This document shows positions 33,338 through 43,858 of a stretch of 43,858 bases of DNA, piece by piece. How positions within the stretch are numbered: position 1 is the stretch's first letter; the number at the start of each line of letters is the position of its first letter. The stretch spans positions 1 through 43,858 of the forward strand of contig JAVKOQ010000397.1 in NCBI GenBank assembly GCA_031835245.1. Direction: 5' to 3'. This DNA is from Balamuthia mandrillaris (taxonomy: Eukaryota > Discosea > Longamoebia > Balamuthiidae). The notes below the pieces were generated by a model. It was not told the DNA's origin. It ran no database searches and saw only the letters and a list, made by a program, of their open reading frames with translations. A program made the translations under genes and the position numbers.

Positions 33338-33962
33338 ATGTTTTCCTCGCACAGCCTCTTGGACTGGCCTTCCTCCGAGCAGCCGTTCAATGCGGCTCAG
33401 CTTTTGTTGCGAGAAATGTGGTTTTTGCTATGTTTGTTGTCCACCACCTCCTCCACTATTTTTTTAAAAAAAATTATTTTAGTTGACAGCGGTCCTCTCT
33501 TGTGATGTTTGATTGCACCACCATCAAACACACATACAAAAAAAAAAGGTATTCACGCGCTCTTGGTGTACTACATTGAGTGGAATTTTGTACATTTTGG
33601 ATTGCGTGTCCTTCAAATGGTGAGTGAAAAAAACTTTTTGAGTTGCTGTTCTGATTCTAATCCCATCCACCATTCAAGTACTGTATTTTCAAAACGTCCA
33701 ACAGCAGATTTGTTTTTCACAAGGACTACTACTGGTTCATCCTCTGCTCCAACACTGGCATTTTGCTGCTGCACCTCCTCTTCTCCTTCGTTCTGCCTAT
33801 GAACCTCAACTTTGTGGGTGGTGGTAACGTGTTTCAAACCTTTTTTTTTTTGGGTGCTGCTCTCTTCTCCTCAAGACTTATGACCATTTTTTTTCTTCCT
33901 GTGATTTTTTTATAGTGGAACAATCGGGCTTTCTTCACGTCCTGTTCGTTGAGGCGGTATGC

Positions 33963-34011
<49 letters not shown>

Positions 34012-34582
34012 CCTCTCCCTTCTCCCTTCTCCCTTCTCTCTTCTCTCTTCTCTCTTGATCTCTCCTTTGTCTCTGGACTCTCTTCTCTTCTCTTCTCTTC
34101 TCTTCTCTTCTCTTCTCTTCTCTTCTCTTCTCTTCTCTTCTCTTCTCTTCTCTTCTCTTCTCTTCTCTTCTCTTCTCTTCTCTTCTCTTTCTCTTCTCTT
34201 CTCTTCTCTCTTCTCTCTCTCTCTTCTCTTCTTCTCTTCTCTTCTCTTCTCTTCTCTTCTCTTCTCTTCTCTTCTCTTCTCTTCTCTTCTCTTCTCTTCT
34301 CTTCTCTTCTCTTCTCTTCTCTCTCTCTGTGTGTGTGGATCTCTCTAAAAAAAGTAGAAGAGAAACAAACATACTAACCAGAGTCTTGAAACACTGTTCA
34401 GAGCATTCTTTTCCTTCAACTGGCTCAAGTATCGCTACGACTGTCGGAGCGACGTGCACAGACATCTCGACAGCAACAAGCTCGCCTTTCCGTCTGAACT
34501 TGAGCGCAGCATCGTTGGTGATGAAAAAGATGACGATGAAGTGGATGATGATGGTTTACCTCTTTCAAAAGAAATGGTTTAG
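33338..34582 (+). CDS. Unrecognised small multi-pass membrane protein
   Basis: A tentative five-exon model, 33338-33431, 33549-33619, 33724-33823, 33916-33956 and 34382-34582, closes in frame at 168 residues. I do not recognise the family. Hydrophobic segments are LLLREMWFLLCIHALLVYY, WNFVHFGLRVL, YYWFILCSNTGILLLHLLFSF and GFLHVLFVEA. The last exon encodes a cytosol-like tail, FFSFNWLKYRYDCRSDVHRHL, followed by an acidic end. The last three exons are the best supported (GT-AG, matching phases, amphipathic continuity); exon 1 and its start are least certain. Intron 4 is a 425-base CT/TCTTC array. The coding end overlaps that of the converging gene by 18 bases. Confidence 0.5.
33966..34325. repeat. 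CT and TCTTC arrays in an intron
   Basis: A (CT)n run at 33966-34008 is followed by a TCTTC array from about 34080 to 34320 with a few interruptions. Both are pyrimidine-rich on the sense strand of the membrane-protein gene. Confidence 0.93.
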
Positions 34583-36683
34583 AGGACGGGGACTATCCTT
34601 GAAGCAGGAAGTGCCTTCGGCGGCCCCTGCATCATGAAGTACGTCTTCCTCAAAGTCAAAGCACGAAGCAAAGAGGCCGAGATCATCTTCGTCTTCAACG
34701 TATTTGTCAAATAAGAACGAAGATGAAGAGGTGATAGAGGTGGAGGAAGAAGATGTTGAAGAAGATGGGAGTGGATCTGTGGATGAACATAGCGTTTGGG
34801 TTGTTGAATTGCTTCCATGCTCATCACCAAACAACCACGTTGAAGAGAAAGAGTCGTCGAGGAAGCATGAAGACCATGACGATGATAATGTTGACGTGTC
34901 GTTGCTTCTCGTGCTGCTTATGTTCTCTTCAACTTTCTGCTTCATGATAATCGATGTCTGTTCTTCTCCTCTTTCTCCTTCGTCTTTCTTCCTATTCTTC
35001 TTTCTTCTCTGCCTCTTTCTCTTTCTCTTGCTGCGCAATAGAGCGAGTTGTTCGGCTCCTTCAAAGATGCGCGAAAGCCCTTTCTCGGCCTCTCTGTCCA
35101 GTCTCAGAGTGACTTCTCCGAGTTCTTCAACGGCTTGAGCGCACACGATCTTATCTTTTCCTTCGTTCACTGCTTCTTGGCTCTGCTCGACTAACTTTTC
35201 ATCACTTTGCACAAACAAAACAAGCAAATGTGAATACGGCACACCAGAAAGAGACAGAGATGGAGACGTACATTTTGAGATTGTCGCGCGAAGACGCTTC
35301 GGTTTGAGCTTCGGCAAGAAAGTTTGTCTTGAACATTTCTCTGAGCTTCTTTGTAGCTGCATCAAAATAGCTTTGCGGTTGTTCTTCTACTTCTGTCCCA
35401 ACAAGAGCGTTAGTTGCTTGCAAAGGCCTGCCACTGAATAACAATGCAAGTTTCCCTTACCTTTTTCTTGATGGTTGGATTGTGGCAGTGGTTTCACATC
35501 TTCCTTTTCTTCAGGTTTGGCTCGTTTGACCGATATTGTTTCTGTCTCTTTTGGTGTTTCTCGTTTTCTTTTGCTTGCTTTGGGACTAGCTTCCGCCGGT
35601 TGCAGTTTCTGCTCTGCTTCCTTTTGTTCTGGCTTCTCGTTACAAGTTTTGGCTTTTTTACGTTGGTACCAAAAAGAAACGGTTAACCGGGCCACTGTGA
35701 GAATCACAGCCACATGTACCTTTCTTTTGTTTTTTGGTTTCGTGAGTCTGTTTACCCATTGCAACTTCTTCTTTCTTTCCTTCGAAGAAACTCGATTCAT
35801 CAAACGCAGACACAACACGCTTTGTTGCTTCTCTCGATTCTGTAAATGGAACGACAATGGCCATTACAGCAAGAATAAGAAAAACTGAGAAAAACGAAAC
35901 GTACTGCTGGCAATCATTTTTGATCGTCTGCTCTCAACATTTGTTTTCGTCGGGATGAGCAGGGTTAGGAATGACATGAGGGAACGTCGAACAAAATCTT
36001 CAGTACCTTCCTTGGTTAAAGATGCCATGGGTCACAGGCAACTGCGAAGAGAAGAAAAATATCATTAATCTGTCATAACAGATATCCTAACTCTCGTACC
36101 GTCAACCTTTCATGCTTGTCCGATAGAGACGAGGGAACAGGTTTTTTCTCCTCTTCGCTGTCGATGCCTTTATTCCTTCTTTTCCGTTTACGGGAGGCTA
36201 CGGGCTTCGAAGTTTGCTCTGGTGATTCGGCCTGTCTCTCCGTCTCCTCCTCGTAGAACACTTCTTGCTCGGTGATGGTCTTTTTCCTCCTCTTCACTTT
36301 CTTTGAGCTGCTGCCCTCTGCCGCCGGTTTGAACCTATTCAATGCTCTTTTCCTGGACTCTGAGATAGCGTAGGATTTTTTAACCCAAACGTAACCTTCA
36401 TGGGCCCAACAAAGGGAGATGGTTCACCTTTTGCGCTCTTGCGGAGGAGGTGAGCCGCCACCGAGGAGGCAGTACTTTTTCTTTTCTTCCCATCCTTCTT
36501 GGTGCTCTCCTCTGCTTTCTCCTTTGCAAACCTTGGTCCCACGTCCTCCCCGCCCGTCGTTGTGGTTGTGCCGCGTTGCTTCTCCGTTGGGATGCCTGCT
36601 TGGCCCTGCTCTCCCCTGGATCGGTATCGCTTCCCCCGGATGGCCGCCTTGAACCGCTCTATCCTCTCTTTGGCCTCCTCCAT
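34565..36683 (-). CDS. Lys-rich presumed nuclear protein of unknown family
   Basis: An eight-exon model, 36683-36476, 36395-36100, 36041-36007, 35927-35905, 35839-35720, 35652-35461, 35392-35272 and 35204-34565, closes in frame at 544 residues. I do not recognise the family. The N-terminal two thirds is basic with several nuclear-localisation-like clusters (KKVKRRKKT, SRKRKRRNK, KASKRKRETP). Short blocks look conserved rather than low-complexity: YVWVKKSYAISESRKRALNRF, LPVTHGIFNQGRRSKM and SYFDAATKKLREMFKTNFLAE. A coiled-coil-like stretch (DEKLVEQSQEAVNEGKDKIV) precedes a Ser/acidic tail. Exon 4 is a 23-base micro-exon; it and intron 1 are the weakest joints. The coding end overlaps the converging membrane-protein gene. 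Confidence 0.6.
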
Positions 36684-37405
36684 GCCTCTCTGCTACTTTT
36701 TTTTTGTTTCGCTGCGAACAAAAAAAAAAAATATATAACAAAAAACAAAACAAAAAGAGACGATTTTTTTTGCAGCGTTGTTTTTTTTCTACCGCCTTTC
36801 CTGCTACGTTTTTGGCAAAAAATAAACCAATCAACTATTTGTTTTTCTACTGGGAGGGGTGCAAGCAAAAAAAAGAGCATTTCCAATCAAATTGCCTGTT
36901 TGCTTTTTGGCGGGAAAAAAACGTGTCTACAAAAATTAGTGTCGGCAGAAAATGGACAATGGAAACTTCAAAGCTTCAGCGGACGAGAGGGGAGGCTCTT
37001 TCATGGCCTCCTCGTTCCCCTGCTTCTCCTCCTCCTCTGACCCAGGATGATTCTTGATCGACACAGATGGGCATGCTGAATGTGCTTAACAAACAAAACA
37101 AAAGAACATGCCACACAAACGTTACCATCACTACCAAAAAGGCAGACATAAAAACCAGAGAAGAAGAAGACATAAATGGACGTGAGAAAGAGAGAATCGA
37201 GTGGCAGTGGGGACAAGCAAAGGACCCAGGGAGAGCATGGTAACCACAACGAACAACAAACAAGAAGTCCTCGGCAGAGCGTGAGACACATTAAGACACA
37301 TTGCAAAGCACAAAAAAAATGGGTGGTGCAGAGACCCCTGGCAGAGTTTACAAGTAATAATAATAATAGTAACACAATGTACACATACAAAAAAAAAACC
37401 AAGCA
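36684..37405. other. Spacer with no recognised gene
   Basis: About 720 bases between the enhancer-of-polycomb stop and the start of the Lys-rich protein, both minus strand. It is A/T-rich with homopolymer runs near 36705-36800. Small frames here have no recognisable product; presumably a 3' UTR and a promoter. Confidence 0.4.
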
Positions 37406-39733
37406 TCATGTCGAAATGGTGGTGGCTTGTGTCGTTGTTAGCGTATTGTTGTTGTTGCCTCCTCCATTCATCGATGGATGCATCATTTCCGTCCTTTTGC
37501 AACCATCTTCCAACTGATGTTGATGTCGTTGTTGCTGCGATGCGTACTTTTTGTTCTTAGGGTCTCTCCCTATTCCAAACATCGGTGACAAGGAAGGACA
37601 TCCGTCTTCTTCTTGTCGTTCATCATAGTCAGCAAAGTAATGCTCTTCCGGCCCCTCGGGCTGCAATAGATTATCATTCGCTTCCACAAAGTGTTCTTTC
37701 TCTTTTTTGTCCTCTTCTTCCTCGTCCTCCTCGTCCTCCTCCTCTTCTTCTTCTTCATACTCATCTTTCTCCTCTTCCTCTTCTTTGTTGTTTAGTTCAA
37801 ATTGTTCAGCGTCATCATCCAAGAAGAAAGGCCGAGGCCGTGGTCCCGTTGCCCAAGGAATGGACATGCGATCAAAAAGAAGACGACCTCCTCTTCCCAC
37901 TCTAGCCCGTCCTCTGAAGGGAGGCACCTTTGGCCCAATAAATATTCGACCTGCCATAAACGATGGATAGGGAAGCAACGGCTTCCGTTGCATTATCTAA
38001 GACGAATATACATCATAGAGAAGAGAGAATGGATATGAGATTGAGGTGGCCAGAACAAAATAAGATACACAAGAAAGAGAAGAGAGAATGGAGCAAAAAG
38101 AAAGAGAAGGAGAAAGGAGAAAGAGAGAACAAGAACTGACCTCGACGATATCTTGCCGTGTAAGGTTGCCTTCTGTTTCAGGAGTAGTAGGAAGCGTAGA
38201 AGGAGCGGTAGTAGTGAAAAGATTTGGCGTTTGTTCGTTGGTTTCCTCTTCGTCCGATGAGGAGGACAGAGGCTCCACCTCCTCTGTTTTCGTTTTTGTT
38301 TTCTTCTTCTTTACAACTTTGGTTTTGGGCTCTTTGGTATGTTGGCTCCTTCGCTTTCTTTTCTTTTCTACAGGCGCATGAAGCTCTTCTCGCTGTGTTT
38401 AAAAGGAAAAGAAACACTTAAGAGAAGAGAAACAATACAGAATAATGAATAACCAGATCAAACCTGGAGCTCAAATGTTTCATACAACACGTTGATAAGT
38501 TCTCGTTTTGTTTTCTCTCGTTTTTTCACAGTTTCCAACAACATTCGTGCCCGCTCAAAGTCGTGCCGAAGTTGAGTAAGTTTCCGATGTACTCCTCTAT
38601 CGTTTTTGCGGTTTTGTTGCTGTTGTTGTTGCTATATTGATAGTGTTTGTGAGTTGCCATATGAGAGAAAGAAACAAAAAACGAGAAGAGGGCGGTTACT
38701 TTTCTCTTTTGTAGATGGGCATAATAAGGATGCGGCCGAAAGGCCACAAATGGGCTTGGGTCATCAGGATTGGGTGGCGGTTGCAACCGAATGATAAGAG
38801 GCCACTTAAGGCCCTTTCTTTTCTCTGTCCAATAATTGTACACCGCAACAATGTGGTGTGCCTTTATAGATGTGTTCCGTTCATTGCCGATGAACTGTTC
38901 TGCTTTTTCAACTGAAAATGGTTTGAACTGCAAAGAGAAAGAGAGAATCGAGAATTGATGAGTTCTTGTCGAGAAGAATGTGGAAATAACTGAGCGGAAA
39001 CACACCTTGTTCTTAGCCCGTAACTTTTCAAGACGATCAATAATGAATTCCATTGTTTCCTCGCTCATTGGCTTCTTAGTATTGGCAGAGTTGTACCGAT
39101 TCAAAAAGTCATAGTCGTCAGGTTCCAAGTCGTATTCCACACACTTATCCAAGGCCTCTCCCTGTGGAGCTAAAAGTTCGCTATATTAGTCTCACTCCTT
39201 GCTTCTCTTCTTCATCTTCTCTTTATGAAGGGTTTTTGTTTACCAGAATACGCAATGTAGGCTTCAGGAGGATGGAAAGGTTGGACCTTCTCCTTGAACC
39301 ATGACTCCACCGTAACAACTGTGGGAGTGGGGATCTCTGCCTCGGCTTTCGCCTGAGAGGTGGACAGCGACCGCTCGATCGCTTCCTGAATGTGCTTTTC
39401 CTGTTTGTTTTGTTTGTGGCACGTTCATTGAAGAGAAGAGAAGAGAACGATGAAGAGAAGAGAACGACGAAGAGAAGAGAACGACGAAGAGAAGAGAACA
39501 AACATTTGGGTGTGAATGTACGTCGCCAAAAAGGAGGAGAGAGAGAGAGAGAAAGAGAGAGCAAGAGAAAGGAGAGAGAGCGAGAGAGGAGTTACCTCTT
39601 CGTCCTCAGGGTCCATTCCTGTAGGCATCTGCGGCACTCCACGATGAACACCGTCCTCACTAAAGTCCGCCCGTACGATGGGCATCAATTTGGTGATGTC
39701 GATCGGCCGCGGCCGAAACGTAAGGCCGCTCAT
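37406..39733 (-). CDS. EPC1: Enhancer of polycomb homologue (EPL1), NuA4 subunit
   Basis: Seven exons: 39733-39596, 39400-39244, 39169-39006, 38927-38700, 38631-38464, 38392-38141 and 37996-37406, giving 565 residues. EPL1/EPC is the platform of the NuA4/TIP60 histone acetyltransferase. The N-terminus matches the EPcA block: LTFRPRPIDITKLMPIVRA and RGVPQMPTGMDPEDEEEKH. Next come EYDLEPDDYDFLNRYN, ETMEFIIDRLEKL, VYNYWTEKRKGLKWPL and DPSPFVAFRPHP. The family's helical segment follows: HRKLTQLRHDFERARMLLETVKKREK. A short Gln run opens exon 5. The C-terminal ~190 residues contain an RG-rich patch and a long Glu/Asp tract. An in-frame Met at 39778 is possible, but MSGLTFRP fits the family start. 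Confidence 0.94.
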
Positions 39734-41081
39734 CTTGGATGTGTGTGCGTGTGTGACGGCAGTGAAGATTGGAGTCAAGTCTCGCAGATGACCAGGAAAC
39801 CTCAGTGCGCTCCGTGTTGGTATTGCTCACCACCTGCAGTGTGGCCACACTCTACCAGCAAAGACACTCCCCCCTCCCCCCCTCCACAACAAAAGGGCCG
39901 GGACGAAGAACGAAGAAGGGGATCCCCAAGAAACAAAACAAAACAAAATCTGCTTTCTTAAAAGCCACAAACAAAAAATTTAGAATGCAAAGAATTCCGA
40001 GTATGCGAAAAATGACAAAAATCTAACCTTGTCGACAGTAAACAAAACGAAGAAAAGAGGAAAACTGAGAGTGTATTTTTTTTGTTCGTCGAATGGTGGT
40101 TTTTTTTTTTGTTGTGTGTGTTTTTCTTTAAAAAAAAAAACACTTGGGACCCTTCCCCCTCTTTTTGTTTTTTTCCCCTTTGGGTTCTCTCTCCTTTTTT
40201 TTTCCCTCCCCCTTCTTATTTTGTGTGTGAGAGTTGAGGAGGAAAAAAAAAAAAAACAGCAAGCACCAAAGGGGAGAGAGGGTGTCTTTTTTTTGGTTTG
40301 ATTTTTTTTAGTTTTTTTTGGTCATGGAGTGCGAAGAGTGAACCCTCAGGGAAAATATTGTCGACATCTCCCGCTCTTGTTCTGGGACGCTTGTGGTGGC
40401 TACGTGGAAAGGATGGAAGAAAGCAGGGAGGTGAGCTCAGGAAGAAGACCAAAAAGAAAGAAAAAAGTCTGGCCACGTACATACATACGCGTTGGAGCTA
40501 TCTATCATCTGGCCTCTCTGTGCACGGATTTTCGAGGCTCTCCAGCAGAGGAGAGAAAGACGAGGGAGGATAGGTCCTAAAAGAAGAAGAACGTAGCGCA
40601 CGCGGAGAGAGGTTATCCGTGCATTTGGACAATAACACTACGAGAGTTCGAAGGAATAAGTGGGGAGTGGTTTTAGGTTTTGAACAATCGTGGCATTGCT
40701 CCCAACGACGTGCAGCAACAAAAACGGCCGCCTCTCGCTTCGCGTGTTTATGAAACGAAGAAAGAAAAAGTAAAAATAATTTTAAAAAATTTTTCCTTAT
40801 TTTTTCCTTATTTGAAGTAATCTAGAATCAACCAAGACTCAACCTATTAGACTATCAACTCCCAATGGACATGAAATATGTCGACATATCTCATGTCCAT
40901 GTTGTTGCTAGGTAACCGTATGAGGACATGAGATTGTTGTTGTCGGAGAAGAGATCGATTCTAGTCGACAAAAAGAACAAGAAAAAAAAGAAGAGATCTT
41001 TTGAAGAAGAAGAAAGAAGTTCTTTCAAGTCACTCTCCTCTTTCCTCTCTTTTTTTTTTCCCCTTCTCCTTTTCCACCATA
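39734..41081. other. Gene-poor 1.35 kb spacer
   Basis: Lies between the head-to-head starts of enhancer of polycomb and RIC1. It is unusually long for this window and contains T and A homopolymers (40077-40320) and A/T-rich DNA near 40770-40830. It also holds CAACCTATTA at 40840-40849, shared with the aminotransferase promoter, and a 36-base palindrome at 40865-40900. I looked for tRNA and snRNA signatures and saw none. Frames of up to 90 codons have no recognisable product. Confidence 0.5.
40865..40900. promoter_or_regulatory. 36-base near-perfect palindrome
   Basis: The arms ATGGACATGAAATATGTC and GACATATCTCATGTCCAT meet at a central GTCGAC with one mismatched pair. GGACATGA recurs at 40923-40930. 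The site lies 181 bases before the RIC1 start codon. Confidence 0.6.
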
Positions 41082-43858
41082 ATGTACTTTGCTGTGGGTT
41101 GGCCAAAAGTGTTGGCAAACGTGGGTGAGACCATAGTCGACCTCCAGCACGCTGACTCTGGCTCCTTGTTTGCTGTCCTCTCCTTGAGCGGCCTCTACAT
41201 CTGGGCTGCTGGAAAGGTTTTTTTTTGTTTCCAATCGATTTCGCTCTTCTCTCTCTCTCTCTCTCTTTTAGCGCTCATTTCTTTGCTTTTTCGCAAAAAC
41301 ATATTCAGGAGACTGTGCTTTTGGCCAATCTGCACACGCACCCTTCCATACTGGACAAGTATGGCGCTCACAAGTCGCTCCTGTGGAATCGTGAGGGCAC
41401 TTGCATTGCTGTTCTTGTACACAATCCTCTCCTTCCTTCTCTCATTCTCTGTTTCTCTGCTTCTCTGCTTCTCTCTGCTTCTCTCTTCTTCTCTCTTCTT
41501 CTCTCTTCTTCTCTTCTCTTTGCTCTCTTCTCTGCTTCTCTCTTCCTCCTCCCTTTTCACTGTTCTACTTTCTCTGGAGCTTCTCTTACTTTGTACTCTT
41601 TTTGTAAAACCAAAACAACATCAGACAGTAAAAGGAGCTCTCTTTCTGTTCACGCTCCGCACAGGCTCCGACGAATACGGAGAAATCCAACTCAAGGAAG
41701 AGGACCGTACTTGTCCTCTTATTTCCTTCTCCAACGCCATCAACAACAACATTCACAACAATGACACTAACAACATACCGACCGCCACAACTCCTTATTC
41801 CTCTTCACCCACCAAAGCCAGCACTTCAACAGCATCTACTTCTGCTTCAACGACAGAAGCAAGCGATCTGCTGCTCTTGCAATCAGGGAAGCAGCTGCTG
41901 GTGAAAGCGTCGAAGCGTTTGTTGATGCCTTATGGAGGAGGCGTATGTGCGGTGAGGAACGAACGTCATCAGCTCTGCGTGGCCACCAAAGGCGGCTTTT
42001 TGCTTATTTTGAGCTGGAAGGGTGAGCTGTTAGAGGAGCGTTCGCTATCTTCGCTTTCGCTCTTTCGTGACCGACAACAACCACAACAAACACAACGAAA
42101 CAACATCAAGTCGCGGGGTGGTGATAGAGGAAGTCCTGCGGTGAATGCCGCGCGTTCGAAGACGGAAGAACTGAGTGACATTGCGGTGGTGGATATGGCT
42201 TTCTCTTTGGAGCTTTGTATGTTTGTTGTGGTGCTCGCTGATGGTAAAGTGGCGGTGCTGTCTTCATCAACACCGACAACGATAGCGAAAGGAGGTGAGG
42301 ATGGAAAAGAAAAAGGAGAAGGCGTTTGGGCGACGGGTCGTTGGTTGGTCTCTTCCTCCTCGTCGGGCTCTAAAAGTGGAAGCAGAGTAAACGTATCAAA
42401 AAAAGTTGGAGAAGAAAACAAAGCTTGTTGTTGTGGCATCCATCCAGCTCACCGGATAGCTGCTGTTGGCTTTTCCAAGTGCATAGTCTTTTCTTTCCTC
42501 CTATTTCTCGCTTTTTGTTCTCCCTTTCTTCTTCCACTAACTCACACTTGTCATCTCCAGTGGCGATGTAAAACTTTTTGATTTGTCTCCATCGAAACAA
42601 GGATCAGAAGCGCTGTTAAGAACTCTTACTCCACAGAACAACCATCCTGGTGGTCGGAGTGGCTCTTGTGCGTTCTCTTGTCCCCTCTCCTTCTTGCTAA
42701 TCGTTTGTAACGTATTTTTTTTTTTGAATTGCTTTGTAGCAACAAACTCTATTGGTGCTGTTTCGTGTCTAGAATGGTCACATGATGGGCGTGTAGTTGC
42801 TGTGGGACACGCACATGGTCTATCCGTATGGTCGCTTCACGGTTGTCGCCTTATGAGCACCTTTTCAGCTTTCGAGTCAAGGTTTGTTATTTCTTATCTT
42901 CGCTCGCTCAGAACTTATGTTGTGGTGGCAGGAAACCGGGAAAAGATCATGTTTCACAATACTATGAAGGGATTCGTGCCTTGGTATTTCGCTTCTTTTC
43001 TCTTTTATTCGTCACCTTTTCATTTTAATTTCTTCTCTCTCTCTCTCTGTTGCGTAAATGATACATTCAGTCATGGGATAAAGCAGGCTATCGTCTTCTT
43101 GGCTTAGTTGCCGAGATGGGAGAGTCCAGCAATCAACCCCTTCATCCTGTCTTGACTGCAGCAGAAACGACCCAAAAGCAGAAAGACAAAGGCGCTCTTG
43201 TCTCTGGTCATGTTGTCCAATTTTCCTTTGTAAAAAGTGGAAGCGTTCTCTCTCCTGCTACGGTCAGTTTATCTTTCTCTTGCTCATATTTTTCTCATTT
43301 CTTCTCTCTCTCTCTCTCTCTCTCTCTGTGTCTCCGTCTCCGTCTCCGTCTCCGTCTCTGTTTCTCTCTTCTCTCCCTCTTCTTACACGTTTAATTAACA
43401 GGGCTATAGCCAACATACGTTACTGCAAGGCGAAGATCATGTCTTGCTTCTCTATGGCGAACGGACTGGTAGTATGGATTGGCAAATCCTCCAATTGCCC
43501 TATACCTACATGGCTGATAACTGGCCAGTCAATGTAACGTTCATCTCCCCCTCTTTCCTTTGTTTGTCTTTTTGTTGCTGTAGCTCTCTCTCTCTCTCTC
43601 TCTGTTATGTGAGTAAACTAGCTAACAAAGAAAATAGGTGGTGGCTGTAAATCGTGGCGGTACGGACATAGCAGTTGCTGGTAGACGCGGCATCACTGTT
43701 TACAATACTGCACTAAACCGTTGGCGGTTATTTGGAGATAGAAATGAAGTACTGCGTTTAATATTCTTATTGTTCTTCTTAGTTGACTGATCTTTTCGTG
43801 TTAAACATTTAAAAGGAACAACAAATCCATTGTCAAGCGCTGTGCTGGTATCAAGATG
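41082..43858 (+). CDS. RIC1: RIC1 homologue, N-terminal part (runs off right edge)
   Basis: Ten exons visible: 41082-41216, 41309-41416, 41625-42478, 42561-42667, 42740-42881, 42932-42983, 43071-43262, 43402-43533, 43638-43748 and 43816 onward. RIC1 with RGP1 is the guanine-nucleotide exchange factor for Rab6/Ypt6 at the Golgi. The start MYFAVGWPKVL matches the family start. WD40-like blades follow: LFAVLSLSGLYIWAA, GDVKLFDLSPS, AVSCLEWSHDGRVVAVGHAHGLSVWSLHG. Near the right edge LLQGEDHVLLL, WQILQLPYTYMADNWPV, IAVAGRRGITVYN and NRWRLFGDRNE match human RIC1 closely. Exon 3 has long Ser/Thr/Asn-rich inserts between blades. The donor of exon 4 (T|GTGCGT) is chosen by phase; other donors lie within 20 bases. 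Confidence 0.93.

Noticed and set aside
33935-34465. Minus-strand 176-codon Glu/Arg frame and plus-strand Ser/Leu/Phe frames over the TCTTC array
   Set aside because: Products of the repeat itself; the array sits in an intron.
39958-40580. Small frames in the long spacer before RIC1
   Set aside because: Composed of homopolymers and low-complexity codons; no family resemblance or splice context.

Overview
The window is nuclear DNA from an intron-rich, gene-dense single-celled eukaryote. Almost every gene is a recognisable eukaryotic housekeeping gene (neurochondrin, alanine aminotransferase, WASH-complex FAM21, CDK11, costars/ABRACL, exosome CSL4, GPANK1-like, TFIIIC102, SIRT2-type sirtuin, enhancer of polycomb, RIC1). 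Introns are short (about 60 to 420 bases), mostly GT-AG, and strikingly pyrimidine-rich on the sense strand. A plant/Dictyostelium-type GATA finger, a costars protein, many poly-Ser and poly-acidic tracts and a family of 23-residue leucine-rich repeats fit an amoebozoan, and a Balamuthia/Acanthamoeba-like free-living amoeba is my best guess. That assignment is inference only.

Layout, left to right: neurochondrin (minus, runs off the left edge) shares a promoter with alanine aminotransferase (plus). FAM21/WASHC2 (minus) converges on the aminotransferase. CDK11 (plus) converges on an unknown tail-anchored protein (minus). Then come tRNA-His(GTG), a decayed leucine-rich-repeat fragment, costars (minus), a large protein with a GATA-like finger followed by AMN1-type leucine-rich repeats (plus), and a canonical GATA factor (minus). 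Next are CSL4 (minus) head-to-head with a GPANK1-like protein (plus), and TFIIIC102/GTF3C3 (minus, 11 exons). A leucine-rich-repeat protein (minus) follows, then the SIRT2-type deacetylase (plus) and a paralogous leucine-rich-repeat protein (minus). After these are an unrecognised small membrane protein (plus) whose coding end overlaps that of a Lys-rich presumed nuclear protein (minus), enhancer of polycomb (minus), a gene-poor 1.35 kb stretch with a long palindrome, and RIC1 (plus, runs off the right edge).

The genes do not form a pathway cluster. Several act in chromatin and transcription (EPL1, SIRT2, GATA, TFIIIC102, CDK11, CSL4) and two in endosome/Golgi traffic (FAM21, RIC1), but this looks like ordinary genome background. 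The least ordinary items are the GATA-like/ubiquitin-binding-like/LRR fusion protein, the LRR family with a C-terminal Cys module that brackets SIRT2, the strand-polarised pyrimidine repeats with stop-free introns, and the purine-rich 3' splice sites. I found no transposon, retroelement, viral fossil or CRISPR array. Exon boundaries were read by eye from splice consensus, reading phase and family similarity; every spliced model given closes in frame.
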